A program made the position numbers and the translations under genes. The notes below the pieces were generated by a model. That model searched no databases, was not told where the DNA came from, and saw nothing but the letters and a program-made list of their open reading frames with translations. A DNA stretch of 64,000 bases, from the NCBI GenBank assembly GCA_964019695.1, contig OZ026530.1, positions 37,558,835 through 37,622,834 of the forward strand, read 5' to 3'. Source of the stretch: Loripinus fragilis (lineage: Eukaryota > Mollusca > Bivalvia > Lucinida > Lucinidae). Positions 60,401 to 64,000 of this stretch are shown piece after piece. Numbering within the stretch: position 1 is the stretch's first letter; every line of letters starts with the position of its first letter.

Positions 60401-63261
60401 TCAATGCGTTGTACGCACGTACGATTTATAGTGCGTTGAAAACGCGAATCAACTCGTATCAACGCAAGGCAAGATTCATAAATATTCATATGTGCTTGGA
60501 AGCGTTAGTGCGTTAACCAATCAAAATTGCCTATTAAGAAAAAATCGATATTGAATTGTGTTGACTTTCTTATAGGTAAATCTAATCTAAACGTTAAAAT
60601 TTGCTATATAATTGTGTGTAACACAATATTATTTCTTACCTCATTGATTTATTTGCTATTACGAGGGCTGTTCAAATATGAATGCAAGTAGCTTCATAAA
60701 TTTCGTTACATATATGCTACGACAAAATGGTTAACGTTTCCATAAAGGATTATATGTCACCTTTAAACTGGCACCAGACCTAAAGCAAATTACAGTAAAC
60801 TTTTCGAGTTATCGCCCTTTGAATGAAGGTCACTATAGTATACTAACAAACCCAATGCTTCGAACATACCAGTGATATAGACGAGCGTATAATTCTTCGA
60901 TAAATCGGTGAAATTTCTTGAAATTGTTAAGGAAGTATCCCCATATACTTATATAATGATTCTGTGAAAGTTGCGAAAATCCGACATGTTTTTGTTAAAT
61001 TACATCGAAGCGTTTTCACTAAAGTCTCCTTATGTTTGCAAATAAATGGTTAACAAAACACAACCTTTCAGTTTTCAGTCAAACTCTTCTCTAACAAAAT
61101 GCACGAAGCAACAGTTAAACTAGTTTTAACTCAAAGACAATATGTTGATCTCTCATACTGAGTTGTTCCTACAAATCATTGAAGGATAGTGGGTATTTTT
61201 TAAACACTGAAAAGCATTTTTATTAAGTCAAAACTGGCTTAAGTTAAGGGGTTATAGAACTTATACTTAATTTTGTTGCTATAACTTTACTGTTTTAATC
61301 TAAATTTGAACGTTACCGTTAAGTCTTACCAAAATAGGCATGATTTACAATAAAATTACTCACCTGGTCTTGAGGACTTGACAGATTGAACACATTTTAA
61401 TTAATGTCAACACGTCATTAAGAAGCAGAAAAATGCTGGAAAAATGATATAAAGTGTGATAACTCTGTAAATAGAGGACGCAGCGTTTTGAAAACTTCCT
61501 TATGATATAGTAAGCATGTTTTAAGCAAAACGCAAAGAAAAAGAGGAAGCGATGTTCATTATTGCATCACCAGTAGATAACTCAAAATGACGTTTATCAT
61601 AAAATTAATGACGTCACAAACGTACCTGTTTACTCGAGATCGAAACAGGATTGTATAAACTTTTTCTTGCAAGCAACTTTGTCAACGTACCTTAAACTTG
61701 CATCTAAAATTTGGTGCCATTTTGTCCCAAACTTACAAAGATATGACACTATATCCGCACATGTACCAAAACGTGCATGGCAATTTGCTTCAGAAATCGC
61801 CAGTATACAGGAATGGCCTTTATATAAGCGTCGGTAACTCGAAAAATATAGTGAGTTTTTCTTTATGTTTGGTGCCATTTTAAAGGCGACAAATAGTTCT
61901 TTCCAGAAAGGTGTGATATTTTGTCGTAGCATATACGTGAAGAAAGTTAAGAAGCTACTTGCATTCATATTTGAACAGCCCTCGTAAATCCTTTTAAACG
62001 TCTTTTATCCTTCCTATAAAAATGACTAAGCAGCAACGCAAAACAATGCGGAACTGCGTTGCTACACAGTGATAAACGTTGATTCGCGTTGATAAATCAG
62101 CTGTATCGATTGCTAGACAGGTATATGCGTTTCACTGCAGTTCGGTAATGAGCGGCGATTGGCTATTTGGAATTCGCGTTGAAAATACAGTGAATATTAC
62201 CTGCGTTTTCAACGCGAATTTGAAAAGGACAAATTGGCAGGCGGTAGTGTAAGACTCTGATCAGACTGCACGGTTTGTGCAGACTGATCTGAGTCTTAGA
62301 TGGGCACACTATTCCAACTTGTACCTCTTGTTGGACATCGGGATTATTTTTAGGGTAAAGTTGGATAAATGCAGACAATAGGCTAAATTCGAACAGCGAC
62401 CTTGTTTCTTTCATTTTTGAATTATTGGAATAAAAAATTAAATTAACTAAGCAAACAGTGAAAATCCTGATGACAGGGCTCCAGATAAGAGGGGGTAAAG
62501 GGTATTGCAGCATTGATGTTTTGAAATTCAGCATTGACAATTAAATTGATGGGTGAAAATACCCTTTGCAGTTTGAGTTTTCAGTGCTGATATTCAATTT
62601 ATGTGGTGAAATCTTTTATTCTTAGTAAGAAAAAACTAATTATACACAAATTGTATAAATCTTGAGAAGTTTTCTTAAAGCAACATGTATTTGATACAAG
62701 CAACTATTCTTTAAAATATGTAAATGGGTCTTGTTACAAGGCTTTGCAGTTTTTGATATTTTAAATATGGAGTAAAATGCTCATTAAATTAAAATGTAGG
62801 TGGTGAAATACCCATTGGTCCAAATCCTTATCTAGACCACTGTGATTAGACGGCTCATCTGGATTTCCACTGTTTGCAAATGTATGTTCGAATTAATCTG
62901 TTGGCCCACGTTACCCGTCTTTACCCTACAAATAATACGTAAAAGAATCTCGGCAGCTGATGTATACCTTACTTGTGATATATCACGCAAATGTACGAGT
63001 AACAGATGGTGTATGCACAGCGTGCGTGCGTTTGTGCATGTGTGTTGTCGAAAAACAGTTATTAAAACTTAAGATCTATTTTCAGAAATAAGTGGTTCTA
63101 AGGTATTTTCAACGGTCCTGCAGCAGGTATGGGGCACAATCATGCCCATTGAAGATTGTTTGAACCTCTATTTGAACAGCGAAAAGTTCCCAAAAGCGTT
63201 TCTTACAGATAAATCTATTTGCTTTGCCGGCGGTTCAGACTCTACTGTAGGCATTTGCCAG
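45223..63261 (+). CDS. S1 (chymotrypsin-fold) serine protease gene, partial, four exons
   Basis: Four exons, 45223-45421, 50584-50668, 58400-58550 and 63086-63261, each with AG and GT borders and agreeing splice phases (2, 0 and 1). Together they give about 200 residues in the S1 family order: IIGG N-terminus, CGGCI, TAHHC with catalytic His, YHQDVCVI with catalytic Asp, CTATGWGDIG, and ICFAGGSDSTVGICQ just before where GDSGG should stand. The Ser exon is not in the remaining 740 bases. In trypsin numbering the residue two before that last Cys is position 189: Gly here, not Asp, so cleavage after Lys/Arg is not expected. The residue before IIGG is Leu, an unusual activation site. A signal peptide exon was not found. 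Probably a secreted digestive or defence protease; function is inferred from the fold. Confidence 0.8.
45462..45645 (+). pseudogene. Two extra tandem copies of the catalytic-His exon end
   Basis: Directly after the exon, a ~102-bp unit repeats twice, each with the exon's 3' end and a donor 'ac|gtaagtacctat' (GT at 45525 and 45624; the real donor is 45422). Copy 2 would read SIIAGTTVLTAHRCCDFNGY, with Arg where the catalytic His should be. Copy 3 would read SIITRTTVRAHHCCDFPGC, with a 3-base deletion but His kept. Neither has a strong acceptor before it, so these are probably intronic duplicates; use as alternative exon ends is conceivable. Confidence 0.75.
45929..45998. repeat. Hairpin repeat H
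   Basis: 'gcaaacagtgcataccctga' plus 'tgagacgcc' pairs with 'ggcgtctcatcttggtctac' plus 'gctgtttgc' around 'gcgctataa'. One of the best kept copies of family H; it lies in the first protease intron. Confidence 0.8.
45999..46711. other. Intron sequence, nothing recognised
   Basis: No coding signal. A short 'tgatcaagggttacttaagt' near 46511 echoes the flank of the tandem unit at 45445-45560. Confidence 0.4.
46712..47092. repeat. MITE-like repeat M, copy 2
   Basis: Possible inverted ends: 'tgctgtttgaaca(t)g' at 46710 and '(c)gtgttcaaacagca' at 47079-47092. The interior matches 12040-12360. No coding capacity. Confidence 0.55.
47093..47856. other. Intron sequence with an AC-rich patch
   Basis: A short 'cacacgcgtgcgcaaaaacg' and '(ca)n' patch near 47275-47310. 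Otherwise nothing recognised. Confidence 0.4.
47857..48103. repeat. Foldback repeat with 19-bp perfect arms
   Basis: 'ggtttgaatttcactttgt' (47857-47875) is exactly complementary to 48085-48103. A diverged relative of one arm ('ggactcaaaccagtctcctc') is near 51331. Confidence 0.75.
48185..48250. repeat. Small hairpin repeat
   Basis: 'acagaggcgccgatctgtct' faces 'aggccgatctgcgcctgtgc'. It belongs to the same loose family as 19325-19405. Confidence 0.6.
48348..49676. mobile_element. 1.33-kb mariner-like element, TA-flanked, long inverted ends
   Basis: It starts CGAGGGCTGTTCAAATGTGA and ends with the inverse 'tatttgaacagccctcg', with TA immediately outside at 48346-48347 and 49677-49678, the Tc1/mariner target. 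Similarity between the ends goes well beyond 100 bp (for instance 'cgacaaaat' and 'ggtgccattttataggcgac' against 'tatgtcacctttgaacttgc'). The interior has no transposase frame. The second copy, 60662-61984, matches it throughout. It lies in the first protease intron. Confidence 0.85.
49868..50010. mobile_element. Foldback MITE related to the one at 1901
   Basis: Begins 'ctggcctcaagtttataaaa' and carries the stem 'caaaataagcgcaatgat' against 'atcgttgtgctttattttg'. It ends near 'gtttataacctcgtggactg'. Slightly longer than the 1901-2020 copy. Confidence 0.7.
50100..50372 (+). repeat. Dispersed repeat family R, diverged copy
   Basis: Contains 'ggtttaggccctccagtggg', 'ggtcacctgctgggaaaggt', 'tatcctgggtcaggtgtggt' and 'acttgattgtatcatttcct' in the family order. 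The plus-strand frames at 50125-50432 only read the repeat. Confidence 0.75.
50584..50668 (+). CDS. Serine protease exon 2 (85 bp)
   Basis: Acceptor 'tctcattcttttacag', donor 'aaaaaag|gtattag'. The translation from the second base is TQHFRIFVNEYNLNDSSGSI then VNIKTIKK, matching the 'V(R)xGEHNLNxxxG' strand region of S1 proteases. Its first base completes the split Thr codon from the previous exon and it ends on a codon border. Confidence 0.75.
50669..51384. other. Intron sequence, nothing recognised
   Basis: The frame at 50779-51108 has no recognisable domain; not called. Confidence 0.4.
51385..51465. repeat. Small hairpin repeat
   Basis: 'acaaaggtgctgatcagaca' faces 'cttgtttgcgcctttgttgt' around 'gcgcggatgcgcaga'. 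Loose relative of 19325-19405. Confidence 0.55.
51840..52044 (+). mobile_element. tRNA-headed SINE (family 2), copy 1
   Basis: Head 'gagcgcagtggctcagtggt' plus 'agagtgcttgactc' resembles a tRNA with A-box. The B-box is damaged ('gcgggttgggggctc'). The tail reads 'ttgatgggatgtaaagaaac'. 'tcatcatgt' before (about 51830) and after (about 52042) is a possible target duplication. It matches 55386-55590. Confidence 0.8.
52045..53113. other. Intron sequence, nothing firmly recognised
   Basis: The frames at 52083-52320 overlap in two frames and carry no domain I know. The stretch 52860-53080 may be an unrecognised repeat running up to the family R copy. Confidence 0.4.
53114..53475 (+). repeat. Dispersed repeat family R with duplicated first 29 bases
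   Basis: 'cttgatccacatctgaatta' plus 'agggttaggt' occurs twice head to tail (53112-53171) before the body 'ggcgccgttaaacctgttta'. The rest matches 11390-11685 closely. Confidence 0.8.
53476..54099. other. Intron sequence, nothing recognised
   Basis: Overlapping frames on both strands at 53678-54053 show no domain. Confidence 0.4.
54100..54265. repeat. Two ~78-bp tandem units
   Basis: 'ttaaaaggtaattgagcttc' plus 'gtacaacg' recurs as 'ttaaaagataattgagtttc' plus 'gtacaacg', led each time by a variant of 'taatcaaggnttaa'. Confidence 0.6.
54266..55385. other. Intron sequence, nothing recognised
   Basis: No supported feature. Confidence 0.4.
55386..55590 (+). mobile_element. tRNA-headed SINE (family 2), copy 2
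   Basis: 'gagcgcagtggctcagtgat' plus 'agagtgcttgactc' and an intact B-box 'ggttcgagcctc'. The tail reads 'gttgactgggacgtaaagaa' plus 'tcaaatcaaacaaaac'. Both SINE families end in a 'gggacgtaaag(c/a)a' tail, suggesting the same LINE partner moves them. Confidence 0.85.
55591..56154. other. Intron sequence with a short C/G-rich patch
   Basis: A 'ccccccgccccc' and 'ggggaggggg' patch is at 55824-55870. No coding support. Confidence 0.4.
56155..56380. repeat. Two palindromic P repeats
   Basis: 56158-56245: 'cagacagtttgaaccaagat', 'caggaccgac' against 'cgtgatctgggtacaaattg'. 56325-56375: the right arm 'ctggtctggatccaaaccgt', 'ttgacactctgata'. Same family as the cluster at 24.0-27.3 kb. Confidence 0.7.
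56381..57225. other. Intron sequence with a degenerate duplicate
   Basis: 'gaactgttcgaaatatggtt...cttctaaactgacc' (56724) is echoed by 'gaattgtccgaaatagggtt...ttctgaaccagtgg' (56860), about 136 bp apart, likely an old tandem duplication. No coding support. Confidence 0.45.
57226..57292. repeat. Hairpin repeat H, diverged
   Basis: 'gcaaatagtgtagaccccga' faces 'attaagatattcactatttg' around 'tcagaaagctaacg'. Confidence 0.55.
57382..57423. repeat. Exact 21-bp tandem duplication
   Basis: 'atcttctagaatgaggttct' plus 'a' occurs twice head to tail without change. Confidence 0.9.
57595..57690. repeat. Palindromic P repeat, decayed
   Basis: 'ctgctgataacctttgcaaa', 'cattttggacccagatacgg' and then 'aatctggattctttaacagt', 'ttgatactctagtgg'. 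Confidence 0.65.
57691..58307. other. Intron sequence, nothing recognised
   Basis: No supported feature. Confidence 0.4.
58308..58378 (-). repeat. Family R fragment ending just before protease exon 3
   Basis: 'ctggagggcttaaaccggtt', 'tggcgccaacctca' and 'taattcagatgtggaccagg' are the inverted first ~70 bases of family R. It stops about 20 bases before the exon's acceptor, inside the branch-point zone. Confidence 0.8.
58400..58550 (+). CDS. Serine protease exon 3 with catalytic Asp
   Basis: Acceptor 'ttattattgcag', donor 'gacattg|gtaaata'. It reads HSETRFRIYHQDVCVIQTTE, then ELPSSYIIPLPKKNEDFTGQ, then NCTATGWGDI and the first base of the next codon. HQDVCVI replaces the family's 'NNDIALL' and keeps the catalytic Asp. 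CTATGWG is the family's conserved Cys-x3-Gly-Trp-Gly block. Confidence 0.85.
58568..58640. repeat. Microsatellite (CA)n / (CGCA)n
   Basis: 'cacacatacacacaaacaca' then 'cgcacgcacgcacgtacgca'. It makes the repetitive RAYVRAYVRAC minus-strand frame, which is not a gene. Confidence 0.9.
58736..59205. repeat. 253-bp tandem duplication, nearly two units
   Basis: 'ctccctgcccttcactatag' starts at 58736 and 58989, and both units share 'ggaactttgaatctattaga', 'gcctaaatggcag' and 'ccaaaggatacccttttaag' with few differences. A minus-strand frame of 94 codons (58848-59132) crosses the junction; it contains three Cys but no domain I know. Confidence 0.85.
59206..59733. other. Intron sequence, nothing recognised
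   Basis: No supported feature. Confidence 0.4.
59734..59806. repeat. Hairpin repeat H
   Basis: 'gcaaacagtggaaatccaga', 'taagacggctc' pairs with 'gagccgtcccatcaggattt' around 'ttat'. Closest relative of the split copy at 62451/62843. Confidence 0.75.
60352..62249. mobile_element. Harbinger-like inverted-repeat element split by a mariner-like element
   Basis: The left end reads 'tatttgtcctgcgaattcgc' with 'gtttt'; the right end reads 'aacgcgaatttgaaaaggac' then 'aaattggcaggcggtagtg', the inverse. Without the nested 60662-61984 element it would be about 575 bp. Interior motifs 'aacgcgaatcaac' and 'ttgattcgcgttgat' face each other. The same left end occurs at 40997. TAA directly after the right end suits a PIF/Harbinger target; the left flank is too changed to confirm it. 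Confidence 0.7.
60662..61984. mobile_element. 1.32-kb mariner-like element, nested copy
   Basis: Flanked by TA at 60660-60661 and 61985-61986. Ends are CGAGGGCTGTTCAAATATGA and the inverse. Same orientation and layout as 48348-49676, including 'tagtgggtattttttaaaca' and 'attactcacctggtcttgag'. The minus-strand frame at 61630-61968 reads inward from the right terminal repeat and is not a supported gene. Confidence 0.85.
62255..62300. repeat. Small hairpin repeat
   Basis: 'taagactctgatcagactgc' faces 'gcagactgatctgagtctta'. It directly follows the right end of the Harbinger-like element. Confidence 0.7.
62474..62842. mobile_element. Short hAT-like MITE splitting a hairpin H copy
   Basis: It begins CAGGGCTCCAGATAAG and ends with the inverse 'cttatctagaccactg'. 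Outside, the two arms of hairpin H survive ('gcaaacagtgaaaatcctga' at 62452; 'ctcatctggatttccactgt' at 62853). The flanks share only 'tgat(g/t)a', so the 8-bp duplication is imperfect. Confidence 0.55.
63086..63261 (+). CDS. Serine protease exon 4 (pocket region)
   Basis: Acceptor 'tctattttcag', donor 'tgccag|gtaagtag'. It reads EISGSKVFSTVLQQVWGTIM, then PIEDCLNLYLNSEKFPKAFL, then TDKSICFAGGSDSTVGICQ, giving the paired Cys 168 and 182 and Cys 191 of the S1 fold. It ends on a codon border just before where GDSGG is expected. Pocket position 189 is Gly. Confidence 0.85.
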
Positions 63262-63551
63262 GTAAGTAGTCTGGCGGCTTCGCCCAGCAATATGACGTCG
63301 CGACTGGGAGTGAAATTACGGCATAAACTTGAAAAATCATTAGTGGTTGCACTCAAATATTAGGTTTTCCATAGACGACAATGTTATCATTTCAACACCT
63401 TGTTCGAAAAATTATACATAATAATAAAATTTAAGAATATCATCCTTGTCGGTTAGTTTCAATGAATAACAACTACATGTTTCCCAGGTCAATCCGGCAC
63501 TATATCCCTTTAAACTGACATACTACGAAACAACATGGATCCTAATATAGA

Positions 63552-63840
63552 TAGCTATGCAAGGGGGTCCAAGAAGCAAAGTAAGTAAGGGTGGAAAGAT
63601 CAGGAATCGATACAATCAAGTACCACACCTGCCCCAGGATACCAATAGTATTGTGACAAACTCACAAAACGAGAGCCAAGAGGTCAGCATTTTCCCAGCA
63701 GGTGACCACAAAGCACATATAAACAGACGCGCACAAAGGCATAGCAAATACAAGACAAAAAACATAAAAGATCCACGAAAGAAGTACCGCCTAGAAATGG
63801 TCAGAAAAATATTTTACTGGAGGGCTTAAACCGGTTTAAA
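63552..63840 (-). repeat. Dispersed repeat family R, inverted copy
   Basis: 'gatcaggaatcgatacaatc', 'aagtaccacacctgccccag', 'cagcaggtgaccacaaagca' and 'ttactggagggcttaaaccg' are the inverse of 11390-11680. The plus-strand 90-codon frame 63557-63829 lies entirely in it. Confidence 0.8.
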
Positions 63841-64000
63841 CCCATCTGGTATCAACCTGGTACCGAAATTTATCACCTTGGCCATCTCCATTTAAACGAA
63901 CTATGACTCTCATCTTTTTAATAAAACACGCCATAACACCTGCCAATGAACGAATATTGAAGAATGGCGTCATCTTATCTCGAATGTAAAGTATATGCTC
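63841..64000. other. Intron end of window, nothing recognised
   Basis: I looked for the GDSGG exon here and did not find it. Confidence 0.4.

Noticed and set aside
61630..61968. 112-codon minus-strand frame as a transposase N-terminus
   Set aside because: It begins in the terminal inverted repeat itself and shows no transposase motif; the other copy lacks the same frame.
63557..63829. 90-codon plus-strand frame
   Set aside because: Lies wholly within dispersed repeat family R; it reads a repeat, not a host gene.
63262..64000. Catalytic Ser exon (GDSGG) of the protease
   Set aside because: Looked for codons matching the block in all plus frames and found none; it must lie beyond the window.

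Overview
This window looks like animal nuclear DNA, AT-rich and packed with repeats, most likely from a bivalve mollusc. Reasons: C2H2 zinc-finger arrays and a protease gene with spliced GT-AG exons, tRNA-headed SINEs, many small hairpin repeats of the 'gcaaacagt...actgtttgc' kind, and a dense set of non-autonomous DNA transposons. The bivalve call is recall of similar repeats, not a database result. There is no operon structure, no CRISPR array and no convincing free-standing tRNA or rRNA gene.

Layout. 1-6.0 kb: copy A of a duplicated zinc-finger locus, with an intact 13-finger frame (2700-3848) and decayed fingers behind it. 6.0-23 kb: no confident gene. It holds a SINE (6.3 kb), a palindromic Tc1/mariner derivative (7.96-9.40 kb), dispersed repeats, a 2.4-kb element with six internal copies of one 16-bp motif (14.06-16.43 kb), a hAT-like element nested in a hairpin repeat (17.34-18.84 kb), and an element bounded by 7-bp direct repeats (19.53-20.65 kb). 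22.85-33.6 kb: a ~150-bp tandem array runs into copy B of the zinc-finger locus. Copy B carries two large insertions absent from copy A (4.16 kb and 1.07 kb) and a 9-finger frame followed by frameshifted fingers. 33.8-37.0 kb, minus strand: a broken gene resembling the DUF6589-type transposon-associated family, split by a hAT-like insertion with an 8-bp target duplication. 37-45 kb: hairpins, a SINE with 13-bp target duplications, one end of a Harbinger-like element, a 200-N assembly gap, and plain AT-rich sequence.

45.2-63.3 kb, plus strand: four exons of a chymotrypsin-fold serine protease (S1 family) whose splice phases agree from one to the next. They carry the Ile-Ile-Gly-Gly N-terminus, the catalytic His and Asp, and the specificity-pocket region. 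The catalytic Ser exon must lie past the window end, and the first exon was not found. Its introns (5.2, 7.7 and 4.5 kb) are filled by SINEs, two ~1.33-kb mariner-like elements with TA targets, one nested in a Harbinger-like element, hairpins and dispersed repeats.

The most useful observations are: the duplicated zinc-finger locus, which acts as a built-in empty/filled-site comparison for several transposons; elements carrying many internal copies of one motif; the 4.16-kb element loaded with ~11 copies of a palindromic unit; and a threefold tandem copy of the protease catalytic-His exon end, each with a splice donor.
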